Part shown: positions 12,001 through 22,861 of the stretch, piece by piece | Layout: every line of letters begins with the position of its first letter | Position numbering within the stretch: the first letter of the stretch is position 1 | NCBI RefSeq assembly: GCF_048771995.1 | Contig: NC_133063.1 | Location: 10,022,001-10,086,000, forward strand | Source: Taeniopygia guttata | Lineage: Eukaryota; Chordata; Aves; Passeriformes; Estrildidae | Direction: 5' to 3' | Length of the DNA stretch: 64,000 nt | Made by a program: the position numbers and the translations under genes | The notes under the pieces: generated by a model | Told to the model about the DNA's origin: nothing | Databases searched by the model: none | What the model saw: only the letters and a program-made list of their open reading frames with translations

Positions 12001-15000
12001 TAAGAGAGCCACGTTTCTGAGATCAAGCTTCAAGCTATTTCTGCCAGGAAGAATTTGTGGGGACAAAATGCAATCTCCTCCCAGGCCTCATGCAGGAGTA
12101 GATTGATGTGAATTGAAAATCCATTTTCTGCCAGAATACTGACCTTTCTAGGTAGGTCAATATTGGCGTTCTTATATTTATCCATGACCAGGATTTCCTT
12201 CAACACATCCTCACAGCCCTGGTGCTGGAGATCAAGTACCTTTATGGCCACCTACAATGACATGGAAAGCCATTAGGAGCAGACGAGACGAGAGCCTCTT
12301 TCTCTGTGCACTCACGGGCCTGGATGCCTTGTCACCTCGGTGGAAATGGACACTAAACCATCAACCACAAAGTGCTAACAGCACTCTTTGCACCTGCAGA
12401 CTCCTCCAGCACACTTTGTTTATCACTACTATTATCATTTACACGTGTTTTGCAAGCTGAAGTAATTTTGCTCCAGCCAAGATAAATTGAAACCACTGGA
12501 AATACGTTAGCATTTCTAGGGGCTTTGACCAGCCTTTCAGAGATGGCTGCCGTTCTTGACTGTGTGCCAAAGTAAACACACACATACATACATGACAGGG
12601 AAAATGCTGTCCAAAAAAGGACTCCAAAGTGACTCAAAGGAAAGTTACAACCCTAGCACATCCTAACTTCTTCACTTTGGGTTTTGCAACTCTGAAGAAC
12701 AACCTGGAACACGGTTTACACCGAGTAATTATTGTAATTGGTACTTATTTAGTGGGTTTAAAAATGAATAACCCTTCTGTGCTACGCTATGGATGCACCC
12801 CAGGTCATAAGCAGGGCTTAGGGCTTTTGGACACCTCCTCGACCTCCCTCCAAGTGCAGTTTCTGAGCGCAGCACCGCGGGTGGAGAAGGAACTACCAGG
12901 AAGATGGAGTTGTATTTGCTGAGAGCCAAAAACGAGAACTCAGGACTCTGAACTTATAGCCCCACAAAATAGCAGGACTCTCCAAGGCACTTCCACGTCA
13001 GTTCAATACGAATAGCATCTCTGTAGTGGAATGTCTCTGACACAGGATCAACAAAACATTGTATTAATTAAGGCTCTTCATCAATTTCTTCCCACTGATC
13101 TGTGCGTGTGCGTGTGCGTGTGTGAACTGGGTTCCCTAGGACTGAAAGGCAAAACTGTGCTCCAGTAAAGATCTCTCCTCCTTGAGGTCCTGCAATATAT
13201 TTTCAAGCTGAACCACGTGGTGGAAAACAATGGGAAATCCTTTCTGTGTCTGAACCTGGGCTTAAGAGGAACTGGGCCGGAATGACGGCTCTTGCCATCA
13301 GCTAATCTAGGAACATTTATCCAGTAAGTCCAAGCCAGCGCGTCCTTCTCGGATAGACACCACCGCCATTCTTGCATTCACTCAGGTAGGGAGGAAAGAT
13401 AAAGTCTGTCCAAAAGTCATTTTGCAGCCCACCTCTGGACAGGCTGCTTCTGCGGGACAGCCTTTGCAGCAAAGTCAGGTGGCCCAAAGCTTTGGCCATG
13501 GATCACATCACAAGGGAAAGCACTCAAGGGCTGCAAAATCTGCATGGGCTCTTGGCACTTACCGCTCGTCCTGTGGCAGCGTTGAAGGCCTTGTAAATGG
13601 TTCCAAACCCCCTAGAAACAGAACAGTGGCAAGAACAGAGAAGTTGTTCAGTGCTGAGAAGGAAAAGGCAGCCCAGGCAGGAGCTCTCTGCTGCCTGCAG
13701 TGTCTCTAAAACACCAGGGTCTGTCCGCTCTTCAGCCAATGGCCCAGCAGCCCAGCAGCCCTCTGCCATGCAGAGTGTCCAAGAGAAAAGCTGGCTGCAA
13801 CAGGAAGAAAAAGGGCTGCTACAAATCTCAAATGTGCACACTAGATTATGCACGCAGGGGTTTTCTTTGCCTTTCCCTTCTTGTGTCTGTGCCTGTGGGG
13901 TGCCTTTCCAGGCAATGAAACATACAGTCCTGCGGGGCCATCTCAACGCTCTCTTTTAATCCTGCCTGCCAAACTCAGGCAACACCACACAGCCTTTCTT
14001 ATCTTCCTGACCACTGAATCTTGTTTTCAGCAAGATAGTGGAAAGCAATGCTACTGAGAGCTGTTATCTGACAGCTGCCAGGTGGGAAGCTGCTCTCTCA
14101 GGTTTCTCTTCCCTCATGAGTGTGGCCAAATTACGTTGAATCATACAAAACCATATCTCCTGGGAAAACAGGCAAACTAGTGCCACATGTTTGAGGGCTT
14201 GCAGGAGGGCTTCCAGGACCTGCTGCTTGAGGCAGGCAAGACATTGCCAGCATCCAGTTATCTTTCATGATGCCTTGTACTGCCTCAGCACTGAGACAGG
14301 GACAATCTGAAGCCAGGCTCTGAAGATGCTTGCAGCTTGCCTGACTTCCCACATGGTACTGCACCACCAAAATCCCTGGCCCATGGTTCTGTAGAAGCAA
14401 GCGTGGCTGCACTCACCCACTGCCAAGGAGTTCCCATCCAGTGTACTTCTTCTCTGGATCTTCCTTCCTCACCACACGCCCTGGAAGAAACCAAATGCAA
14501 GGAGCAAACTTCAAAACAGGGATCCTGACGTCCAGGAGATCTGAAGGCCAGCTCCACTCTCTGGGGCTCTGAGCAATTTATGGTCCCTCGGCTAACAAGA
14601 GCATCAACAAGAACAACAGCAGCAGCAGCAGCCCCAGCAAGACAGGCAGCTCGGTAGCACGCCTGGCCTGCACAGAGTCTCTTCTCCACACTCCTTTGAA
14701 GGGCTGCCTTGAGGGGAAACTAAGCCCATGGGAAAACCATCAGAGCAGACAGAGACCAGAAAAGAACAGGCCCCAAGGCAAGTGGTTGTCATCTACAAAC
14801 AGGAAGGAGGGCTCAAAAATCAGGACACTTCATTGTCTTGGGAAGAAACACTCTCTTGTGAGACTCAACAAAAGGTTTCATACTTCCAAAGTTCCAATGC
14901 ACCCTGGCATCTGGATGAACTTTGAACAGCTGCTTTTTGCAGAGCAGAAAGAATATTGCAAAGTCAATTCCAGGAGAGAAGGGCACCTTCTCTACCTCTC

Positions 15001-17367
15001 AGCACTTGGCCTAAACAATGCCTTGACCATTTTAGAGAACAGCAGCACATGCTATAACCAAGAACAATGGCTCTAAGAATTAGGACTCTCCTCATTTATC
15101 AGCAGGATGAGTTCTGGAGATGACTTTGCCCGTTCCCCATTTAGTGAAGAACTACAAGTGCTTGTCTTCAGCTTGGGCTGCAGCAGTCACTAGCACTGGG
15201 CTCAGCCCCTTGAACACCACCCGTGTGCCCCATCTCCCCAAACGGGCGCAGCCAGACGGGTAACAAGGACAGCGCTGTTCCTCAGGCGCTGCCGGGACAC
15301 AGACACCTGCACAAATGAGATGCTGACCCTTCCACGAGTCCAGGCAAAGCTGCAGCAACGGGACGGCAGCTGAAACCTCACAGCTAAGGAAGGCTCCAGC
15401 CCCTGCAGTCACACCAGCTGTCAGTGGCAGGGCAGGTATGACAAAATGCTTGGCAAAGCCCACAGATGGCCACTGACAGCCACTCTGAAGAAGCTAGAGC
15501 CAGATCAAGGCCTGTTACAAGCTGTTGGCCCCACTCAAGACAGAACATGATTGTCTTTGGCCTCAGACCCACGGAGGAGTAGATCAATCCACCTTTTGTC
15601 TGAGGGCGCCTGATGGCAGACACAAAGTAAACTGGCCTCTGTTCTGTACCTGAGTGGTTCTTCTCTGACAGCACTGCACTGGCAGCTGTTACCAGCTGCA
15701 AGGAGCAACTCACTTGTACTGCACAATCAGCAAGGCCCTGGTGTGCTTTCCGAGAGTACCATCTGTGCAGGGATTGAGGCCAATGCTTAGTATTCCTGCG
15801 GTATTTAGCAGCTGGGCATTAGCAGTGACAACATGCCTGCTACCAGAGGAACATGCAGCAGAGGGGCTGCAGGCTTCCTCCTGAGAATTGCCTGCAGGGC
15901 ACTTCTATCTGACTGTGCCCCATAGATGTGTCTCTTTGATGCATCTTCCAAAGCATACAACTAAAATATCAAACAGGAATTGTAAAAAGAGTATCCTGTT
16001 TTTCTTCTTTTGGGGCTCTTTCAAAACAGCTCTTCCTCTCTGATTCCTTGAGATAGCTCTAAGAATACAATTTCTTAATTTTTAGGGCATACTGAAAAGA
16101 TCTCTTCCTCTCTTATTTGTACTGTCACCTGCCATTCTTTTCAAGGAGGTCAGGCTAACCAAACAAAACCAACTGGAGAAGGAATAGAAGTACTAAGAGT
16201 CATAAGAACAACACCAGCATTAAAGCAGCCCCACAGCCAATCAACTTTGCTCAAGTGTTTTGTCATTTCCAATGACTGGTGGGAAGTCAGGAGTCTAAAG
16301 GGAATCTAGGAAGCCAACTCATCTGCTCACTTTGGCCAGGCTAGCACACACTCTTTTTACTGAGCCACTGGCTAAGTCGCAGCCTCCTGCTGCTCCCAAA
16401 ACAATCCCTGCTTTTGTCTTCACTCTAGAAGGAAGCTCAGGCAAAGCCCACCCAGGCCCTGCTGCCCACAAAGGCAAAAGGAACGCCCCAAGCGCTCCCT
16501 GCCTGCATCCTAGCACCACAGTGGCTTCTGGAGGGAGTCCAAAAATTCTCTCCCAACACCAAATGAGGAGGAACATGTGCTACAGCTCTTGCCAAGGCAC
16601 ACACACTGTAATACACTGCTCGATGGCACAAGAAATCCCCAGGACGTACTCAGCAGATGCAGGAACTGCTCCTCTCTCTCCTGGCTTGAGTGGGGAGAAC
16701 TGCTCATCCTTGGGTTTTCAGGCTGTGGAGAGGAGGCTTCTTCCCAGGATGCTGCTGCAGCAACAGCTTTGATGGCAGGTCCTGCATTCATCTGGGACAA
16801 GAGATTTGCTTGCGTCAGAAAGGTGCCTGGCACAGATGCCCCAGAGAGAGCATTTCAAAGGCAAGCACTTAGGAACAGCACTGGACATGGGCTGCAAGCT
16901 GAGCTGTCAACTCTTCCACCTCCAGTCCAAGCCAAACAAGCAGTCTGAGACTACAGCTTGTCACAGTCAGCCATAGTGGAGACTGCGAAAGGGAAAGAAC
17001 AACTTTACACTTCACTCCCTTCTGAGGACTGCATTCACCATGGACAGGGACAACTTGCCCAGAATCTGCGTGGGTCACCACGCTCGCCTGAACAGACCCC
17101 TCCAAAAACAAAGCCAGCACTAAGAGGCCAGCAGAAATATATTCCCAGGATTGCTGGCTCACCGGCCAAAGCACTAGCCCTGCTGCCCAGGGCAGCAGCT
17201 GAGATTCAGCAACCCACTAAGTGTCCTTCTGAGCAGCTGCCACGGAGAGCACAGAGCATGGCAGTCAGAGACATTGGTCCCATCCACCTGCTGCTCTGCA
17301 GGGGAAAGGCAACAAGGGCAGAGACCACTTGTTGCATGACTGCACTGCTTCCTCCTCCTTCATTCAC

Positions 17368-17530
17368 CTGCTTTTGTCCAGCCAGCCTGTACTGCAGCAG
17401 GATCTTGTGCATCCTTTGCACTTCTTCTTTGTGCCTCTTCTCCATTGCCTCCATCTTCCTCTGAGCTTCCCGCAACTCTGCCTGCAGCTTGTCCTTGATA
17501 TTCAGGAAGATAAGAGGAATCTTACTGGCA
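17368..17530 (-). pseudogene. coiled-coil exon, unknown protein
   Basis: The minus strand encodes a charged helix including LQAELREAQRKMEAMEKRHK and then VQRMHKILLQYRLAGQKQ, ending at a CAG|GTGAAT donor. The acceptor side near 17530 is unclear. The composition is that of a long coiled coil (rootletin/CEP250-like), but the family was not proven. It sits between the second and linker exons of PAK3-like copy A, in the same orientation. Confidence 0.45.
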
Positions 17531-17779
17531 TCCGCAATCTCGTTCAGGTTTCCTCTTTTGCACTCTCAAAAGCACTTGTGTTCAGCCCCTTCCTTCTGCT
17601 TCTCTACCCAGCTCTAACCCTGCCATCCTAGCTCTTCTTCCTGGTGCTCAGCGCTGCAGCCTGCCAGGCTCTGTGCTTCCAGTGCCTGCAATGGTCCTTG
17701 CCTCCCCTTTCCTCACGTCTCCAGTTCATGTCCCCATCACTGCCCTTCCAAGCTCTTCTACCTGGCTAGTCAGGCTCAC

Positions 17780-17902
17780 CTGTCCATTCTGCCGCTCCTT
17801 ATTCAGCTCCTGCCTCAGCTGCTCTAGCTGCTGCTGCCTTTCATTTAGATCTCCCAGCAGCTGGCGCACCTTATCATCTAGAGCAGCCTTCTGGCTCTGG
17901 AG
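17780..17902 (-). pseudogene. coiled-coil exon, unknown protein
   Basis: A 123-nt exon with a GTGCAG acceptor and a CAG|GTGAGC donor encodes a Gln/Leu/Glu heptad stretch containing RQLLGDLNERQQQLEQLRQE. The frame is open throughout. It is typical of centrosomal or rootlet coiled coils; the parent gene is not identified. Confidence 0.5.
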
Positions 17903-18182
17903 CTGCACAGAAACAAAGAGAAGACGGCTTTCAACGTCCCACACACCACTTGTGTGGCAACCAAGACTGATGTGCTCATGCTTTCCAAAAGCAGTTTCTT
18001 CTCATTCCTGTATTTACCAAGGGCCAGCTAAGAGACAATCCCAGACAGACAGACAGTGTCCAGAGAAGCTGTGCCCATAAGGGGCCCAGAGGAGTCCAAA
18101 CCAACACACAAACTCTCTTTTCACACTCTGTGCCTCTTGACTGTCTCTGCTTCTTTGCCCATCCAGGTTGCATGATGGCAAT

Positions 18183-18308
18183 TTACTGCTTCATCTCAAG
18201 CAGCCTTTTCTCCTCTCCCCTCTGTACCTCTGCCACCAAGTTGATCCATTGCTCCAGCTTCTCCTGTGCCTTCAAACTCTGTTGTTCCAGCTTGCTTTCC
18301 TGATGCGT
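18183..18308 (-). pseudogene. coiled-coil exon with in-frame stop
   Basis: The minus strand reads LEQQSLKAQEKLEQWINLVA and continues to LLEMKQ, where TAA (18183-18185) interrupts the frame. The duplicate at 7178-7336 has GAA at the equivalent codon, so the stop looks like a point lesion in this copy. Confidence 0.5.
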
Positions 18309-18588
18309 GGAAGAGACACGTCCAGATGAAGTCCCACCAATGCTCCCCAAAGGAAAAACAGAAGCTTCATCCCTCCAACAACCCCCGCACCTGAAGAAGG
18401 CACACTAGTGGCTTTGTGCCCTCCAGCACCTGGGAGGAGCTCCAGCACGGCTAAGGAAAGGAGAGGTCACCTTCCTTCCCTGCTCTGATGGCTGCCTGTT
18501 TCCTGGGCCCCCCCTCTTCAGGATTTCTGCCTGTTCTCAGAGGCTCTGTCCTCAGATTGCCCTGCCCTTTGGTCAAGGAAAAGCTGCA

Positions 18589-18594
18589 GATGGA
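18589..18594. repeat. ERV target site duplication, left copy
   Basis: GATGGA directly precedes the 5' LTR. The right copy at 23427-23432 reads GATGAA, a 5/6 match. A 6-bp duplication is usual for class II (ERVK-type) integration. Confidence 0.75.
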
Positions 18595-19159
18595 TGTTGC
18601 TATCGCGCTGGCATGGTAGTGTGGAGGAAGGGATTTAGAAAGGCCTTGGGAATTGGAAACTGAGGCAAAGATACATTTAGGTATGAGGAAAAGATACATT
18701 TATGTATGCCCCATTGTTTCGGGAAAGTTTCGCTTCAGCATCTTTATGTAAACCCCCTTCTCCCCACCCCTGAGCAGTTCCCATTGGACCTGACCCCTGG
18801 GGTGGTTCTGATGAGCCCATGCTGAACACTGTCTCTATTGTTTAGACCTTATCTCTTCATTTTGCTGTATAAAACTGTATCTGGGCAGTAGCCCAGGGTC
18901 TTTTGTCCCTGCAACCGTTCAGGCAATACAATCTTTCTGGACTGCATACAACTGACCTCTCTTCGTCTCTTTATCTCCACTCCTTGCGGCGACCGAGGCG
19001 CACCGCCGCTCGGACCGTGCTAACCCAGCCGCTGCTTGGTGAGCCCAGTGCAGCGGGACCGCGGCAAACCCCGGTTCCCTGAGGGGACAGCTAGCCGGAG
19101 GGGTCCCGGGGGGCCGGGGAGGGACGGGGGACAGCCGCAAGTGACCCCCGAAAGCCGCA
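18595..19159 (+). repeat. ERV 5' LTR
   Basis: It begins TGTTGCTATCGC and ends GCCGCA, 565 bp, matching 22862-23426. TATAAAA at 18868-18874 marks the likely promoter. A non-canonical AATACA at 18925-18930 could serve as the polyadenylation hexamer, since no AATAAA is seen there. The 3' part is CpG-rich. Confidence 0.93.
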
Positions 19160-19161
19160 AG

Positions 19162-19179
19162 TGGTGCCCAACGTGCGGC
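19162..19179 (+). other. ERV primer binding site, tRNA-Lys type
   Basis: TGGTGCCCAACGTGCGGC begins two bases after the 5' LTR. It resembles the Lys(1,2) primer site used by betaretroviruses, with about two changes from that consensus as I know it. It supports class II placement of the backbone. Confidence 0.75.
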
Positions 19180-19529
19180 ATTGCACCGGTTTGAGCGAAC
19201 GCGCCGCGGCCGCCGCGGGCAGTTCACCGGTTGGGAGCTTTTCCGGACACTTTGCGATCTGTGTCGCCGCGAGCGACAGAGCGGCGAGCGGTGTCAAAAA
19301 ACCACCACGCAGGCTGTCAGCTCTGCAGGGAGATGCTCTCGGACCGCGCTGGTGGTGTGGGCACTCGCCCTTCCACACAGCCCGGCAGGACTGCCGCCGC
19401 GGGGACAGAGGCGCCGATTTCTGTCCGGCGCTGTGTCCGTGGATGCGGACGGGACCTTCCTAACACCCGGAAGACTGTTTGCGGAGTCGGGAACCGTTGC
19501 TGCAGTGTGTTTTCTGAAGAACGGCGGTG

Positions 19530-19536
19530 GGTAAGT
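19530..19536 (+). promoter_or_regulatory. ERV leader splice donor
   Basis: GTGG|GTAAGTC in the leader upstream of gag is a near-ideal 5' splice site. Joined to the acceptor at 21426 it would place the env start codon nine bases into the second exon, giving a normal subgenomic env mRNA. Confidence 0.6.
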
Positions 19537-19700
19537 CTCGGTACTGGCGGCGAGGGTCCGGCCAGGAGACTGGAGTCAGGCTCCCATGTGCCCAAGGAGG
19601 GACACGCCAGCGCGCAGGCGTGTCGGGAGCTCCGCCGGGTCTTTAGAACTTTGGGGTTTTTGCTGCAGCAGCTGGGTGAGATTTTGCTGTGCTGCCAGCG

Positions 19701-21327
19701 ATGGGTGTTACGCTGACTACACAGCAGAAAGAGATTTATAAACAAGTTCAAGAACCCCTGCAGAGAGCAGGTGCAAAACTTCCTGAGAGCCTGGTGAAAG
19801 AGTTTGTCAGATGGGTAACAGTAAGTTTTTCGGAGGTAACAGAGCAAGAAGTGACAGAAAGACAATTTTGGAAGCGTGTGGGTGCAGTGTTGAGTGAAAG
19901 GACAAAGGCAGGAGATCCCTCAGTGAAAGAAGGTTTTATGAGAATCCTTTTGTTCGTTTATGACTTTGTGAAAGAGAGTGCAGACATTCGGGACGCCCGG
20001 GGAACAGAAAAGCGTCACATCGCGTCCCCTGTAACCCCCCACGTCCCCGGCTTTGAAAAAACTAACCGCGCAGATGTAGATTCAGTTCCTGACCCTTCTC
20101 CATCTCATGATTCCACTCCCGCAGCTCAAAATCCATGCTTTGCACCCCCCCACCCCCCTCGCGCAGCCACCACAAGATGGAGGCGGCCACACGACATTCC
20201 CTTCTCCATCCCAGAATTCCTTGCTCCCCGTGCCAGCCCAGAACACACCCCCAGCCCTCGTGTCCCTCCCTTTGCTCATCCCCAATCCCAGCCCCTCCTC
20301 CCTTGCGGCGATTCAGCCCACGGTCCAGCCCTCAGCTCCTCCCCTCGCAGCTCCATCACCACCCCCTGCCCCTGCCCTGCTCCACACGGCCCCTCCAGCT
20401 GCGGCCACTCCCACACAAGCCGCCCCCCCTCTCGCTCCTGCTTCCCTCAGCACCGGCAGCGCCGGAGCTGCCAGCTCCGGGACTGTCGGCTCTGGGAAAC
20501 AGAAACTGGCCAGAGACACCGATCCTCCGTTCATGGCCCCAATGGTGTATAATGCGAGAGGACAAAACCCTAGATGGGAGCCCCTTTCATACGACAGTAT
20601 CAGGGAACTCTGCAAAACAAAACGTGAATTTGGAGAAAGGAGTGAATTTTTTAAGAGCATTTTAAAAGCTACTCTAGGTTCCAAAACTTTTGTCCCTGCT
20701 GATTTGAAACATCTTTTCAGCTGTTTGCTCCCTCAATCTGAATTTAGATTGTGGGAAAGAACTTGGAAAAGGCTTGCAGGAGACCTCCTTCCAGAGATTT
20801 TGCAGAGTCCAACCCATTCCACAGATATAGAGGATGAGAAAATCACCTTAGAACATCTAGTGGGTGAGGGTGATTGGAGCCAAGCTGAGAAGCAAGCAGC
20901 AGGCATTCCCAGATCAGTGTTAGACCTGTCCAGGGATGCGGCAGAACGTGCATTTTTTAACATGCCTTCTAAAGAACCTGTCATTTCTTACACCGCTTTA
21001 AAGCAGTCTGTTGCAGAGCCGTTCATGGATTTTGTGGATCGAGTAAGAGCTTCAATCGAGAAAAGGGTGCAAAATCCAGAGCTCCAAGATCAGCTCACAC
21101 TAGAAATTGCCACCACAAATGCAAATGAAGCCTGTCAACGAGTCATCCTGGCCCTTCCAGCATCGCCTCCACCCACACTCGATCAGCTCATTGAGGAGTG
21201 CACGAGAAAAGCTACACTAATGACAGAGGACTCAGTGATAAGTCCGCGGGAAAGGGTGGTTGCTTCAGCAGCAGCAGCCCCGAGGACTCCAGGGTCTGCA
21301 GGGCCTCCTCCTTCACAAGGGGGGAAA
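19701..21327 (+). pseudogene. gag: gag (matrix, proline-rich region, capsid) with one frame change, no nucleocapsid
   Basis: The start at 19701 gives an N-terminal Met-Gly, a potential myristoylation signal, and a helical matrix-like domain of about 100 residues. A Pro/Ser/Ala-rich region follows. The reading frame changes inside a C-rich stretch near 20140-20165, so matrix and capsid are in different frames; a homopolymer length change or an assembly error are both possible. The capsid part (about 20530-21250) contains WEPLSYDSIRELCKTKREFG and a C-terminal-domain-like region ending near TLDQLIEECTRK. No CCHC zinc knuckle follows. The capsid frame continues without a stop into env. Confidence 0.8.
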
Positions 21328-22845
21328 GTGAGAGCAGGGGGAATCTTTTTCCTTTATACTGGCAGAGCAAATTGTACCTTTTTCAGAGTTAGTTTACCTT
21401 GTTATATGATTTTATCTTTCTTTCAGACTAGCAGAATGTCAATTTCCACATTCCTGCTCATCGTTTGGTTCCAGAAAATGGCCATCTACCCGTCCACGGT
21501 GGATGCGTGGATTGTTCCACAGCCCAAGAAAAATGTGTGGGTCACACTCGCCCAAGCCTTGAAACAAGATCACATGTGTTTGTCTACTGCCTCAGCAGAA
21601 AATACGATGTCCACATGTTTAGTAGGGGTTCCAAGTAAGGGGGATGAGTTCCCAATCGGTCTGGTCCGCGCGCAAAAGCAGGTGAACGAAAATAAAATAC
21701 CTGAGGCGGGAGCAGAGTTCTATAGGCACCGAGGGGCTGTAGAACAAGTTAAAATACCAGTGCAAAACCCCCTCATTTTGTGGCAAAAGTGGATCCTACA
21801 CTTGCCCTCTGCTGAGGGAGAGCCCCAGGAATTAGAACTCCTGGGTTCCGCAAAAGCTGAATATTGCATTCAATTTGATTTTTCCCCAACCAGAGAAGTA
21901 AAACTATATGAGCAAGTCAAACAGTACAAGGTAGATTTCAGGGCGGGTCAATGGTGCACAGCTGTCTATAAGCTGAAATTTGCATCCACCACTGATTTCC
22001 GTCCCCGCAAGCTGGACAAGGGAGTGTTTCTTATCTGTGGGGACAGAGCATACCCAGGAATCCCCTCTCGTCTTATCGGAGGTCCATGCACTTTCGGGCA
22101 TCTGACCCTTGCTTCCCCCAACATGACCCAAATTCCAATCGGGCGAGCAAAAGCTGAGACAAAAATTACTAAGCGAAGTGCAAGTCAATTTGATGAACAT
22201 TGTGATGCAGAAATTTACCATTGGGCAAAATCCAAAAGAGTTGCCGTCTCTGTGTTTTTACCATGGGTTGCGGCAGCAAAAGCATTGAGTGAATTAGGCA
22301 ATCTGGAATGCTGGGTGACGAAGCAGGCAAATTTAACATCAGCAGCCCTGGGTGACCTCCTAGAAGACGAGGAAATAACCAGAAAGGCTACCCTCCAAAA
22401 TCAGGCAGCTATTGATTTCCTGCTGTTGGCACATGGTCATGGATGTAAAGAGTTTGATGGGTTGTGTTGTTTTGATCTGTCATCTAAAGGCCAGAGTGTC
22501 CACTCGTCCATTCAGGAAATGAGAAGCCTCATTGGGAGTGTGAAGCAAGAAAATGAGGATTGGTTTAAGGATCTGTTCAAAGACTGGGACCTTTCTGGGT
22601 GGGCAGTGTCTCTTTTAAAAGACATCTTTTACTTTCTAGCTGCACTGTTTTTAGTTTTGTTAGCATTTGGGATTCTTAAGCGAATAATCTCCAAGGTCAT
22701 CACCTCGAAGCCTAAGGCTTCCGCACCTGTTCTCATCGCTGCTGCCGCCACAGAGGGCGATTGGTGGGAAGACGACAAGCAGAAAGACACCGCAGTTAGA
22801 GAGACGCAGTTTTACCTTCTCCCAAGGCACCGTTCATCTTATTAA
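20107..22845 (+). CDS. single open frame spanning gag capsid and env (912 codons)
   Basis: One uninterrupted frame runs from the proline-rich part of gag through capsid and all of env to the TAA at 22843-22845. Residues 1 to about 140 are Pro/Ala/Ser-rich; about 140-380 are capsid; about 380-443 are a junction without a known domain; 444-912 are env. The first Met of the frame is probably not a natural start, because the matrix part lies in another frame. In intact retroviruses nucleocapsid, protease and pol separate these regions, so an internal deletion seems to have joined them in phase. Whether a fused protein is made is unknown. Confidence 0.75.
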   Translation: MIPLPQLKIHALHPPTPLAQPPQDGGGHTTFPSPSQNSLLPVPAQNTPPALVSLPLLIPNPSPSSLAAIQPTVQPSAPPLAAPSPPPAPALLHTAPPAAATPTQAAPPLAPASLSTGSAGAASSGTVGSGKQKLARDTDPPFMAPMVYNARGQNPRWEPLSYDSIRELCKTKREFGERSEFFKSILKATLGSKTFVPADLKHLFSCLLPQSEFRLWERTWKRLAGDLLPEILQSPTHSTDIEDEKITLEHLVGEGDWSQAEKQAAGIPRSVLDLSRDAAERAFFNMPSKEPVISYTALKQSVAEPFMDFVDRVRASIEKRVQNPELQDQLTLEIATTNANEACQRVILALPASPPPTLDQLIEECTRKATLMTEDSVISPRERVVASAAAAPRTPGSAGPPPSQGGKVRAGGIFFLYTGRANCTFFRVSLPCYMILSFFQTSRMSISTFLLIVWFQKMAIYPSTVDAWIVPQPKKNVWVTLAQALKQDHMCLSTASAENTMSTCLVGVPSKGDEFPIGLVRAQKQVNENKIPEAGAEFYRHRGAVEQVKIPVQNPLILWQKWILHLPSAEGEPQELELLGSAKAEYCIQFDFSPTREVKLYEQVKQYKVDFRAGQWCTAVYKLKFASTTDFRPRKLDKGVFLICGDRAYPGIPSRLIGGPCTFGHLTLASPNMTQIPIGRAKAETKITKRSASQFDEHCDAEIYHWAKSKRVAVSVFLPWVAAAKALSELGNLECWVTKQANLTSAALGDLLEDEEITRKATLQNQAAIDFLLLAHGHGCKEFDGLCCFDLSSKGQSVHSSIQEMRSLIGSVKQENEDWFKDLFKDWDLSGWAVSLLKDIFYFLAALFLVLLAFGILKRIISKVITSKPKASAPVLIAAAATEGDWWEDDKQKDTAVRETQFYLLPRHRSSY
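21328..21426 (+). promoter_or_regulatory. env splice acceptor and possible 99-nt intron at the gag-env junction
   Basis: A pyrimidine-rich tract ends in CTTTCTTTCAG at 21426, the likely env acceptor. A GTGAGAG donor-like site begins at 21328. The interval is exactly 99 nt, 33 codons, so removing it would keep gag and env in the same frame. Confidence 0.5.
21436..22845 (+). CDS. env: ERV envelope glycoprotein, alpharetrovirus-like, intact
   Basis: 469 codons from the ATG nine bases after the acceptor to TAA. Residues 1-13 are a hydrophobic leader, probably part of a signal peptide. The surface subunit ends at a basic KSKR site (residues 265-268), and a hydrophobic fusion-peptide-like segment follows. 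The transmembrane subunit carries the CX6CC motif (Cys at residue 337, then CC at 344-345), a helical region, a membrane anchor at about 396-417 and a tail of about 50 residues. These are hallmarks of gamma-type and avian alpharetroviral envelopes, not of betaretroviral ones. The surface subunit (268 residues) seems short. No frameshift or stop is seen. Confidence 0.88.
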   Translation: MSISTFLLIVWFQKMAIYPSTVDAWIVPQPKKNVWVTLAQALKQDHMCLSTASAENTMSTCLVGVPSKGDEFPIGLVRAQKQVNENKIPEAGAEFYRHRGAVEQVKIPVQNPLILWQKWILHLPSAEGEPQELELLGSAKAEYCIQFDFSPTREVKLYEQVKQYKVDFRAGQWCTAVYKLKFASTTDFRPRKLDKGVFLICGDRAYPGIPSRLIGGPCTFGHLTLASPNMTQIPIGRAKAETKITKRSASQFDEHCDAEIYHWAKSKRVAVSVFLPWVAAAKALSELGNLECWVTKQANLTSAALGDLLEDEEITRKATLQNQAAIDFLLLAHGHGCKEFDGLCCFDLSSKGQSVHSSIQEMRSLIGSVKQENEDWFKDLFKDWDLSGWAVSLLKDIFYFLAALFLVLLAFGILKRIISKVITSKPKASAPVLIAAAATEGDWWEDDKQKDTAVRETQFYLLPRHRSSY

Positions 22846-22847
22846 GT

Positions 22848-22861
22848 AAAGAAGAGGGAGA
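22848..22861 (+). other. ERV polypurine tract
   Basis: AAAGAAGAGGGAGA directly precedes the 3' LTR and would prime plus-strand synthesis. It begins two bases after the env stop codon. Confidence 0.85.

Larger units (their letters stand above)
16170..18560. repeat. segmental duplicate of 6240-7640
   Basis: The blocks are direct copies spaced about 9.84 kb at 6415/16255 and about 10.97 kb at the 7040/18015 end. Long shared stretches begin at 6421 and 16261 and again at 7040 and 18015. The right block holds the intact Ser-rich exon of copy A (16650-16791) and three coiled-coil exons; the left block is shorter and broken. The spacing resembles the 10.5-kb period of units B and C, suggesting an older round of the same array growth. 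Confidence 0.65.

Noticed and set aside
20135..20665. 176-codon plus-strand frame and opposing minus-strand frames in the ERV
   Set aside because: These are shadows of the proline-rich gag region; the capsid continues only in the 20107-22845 frame.
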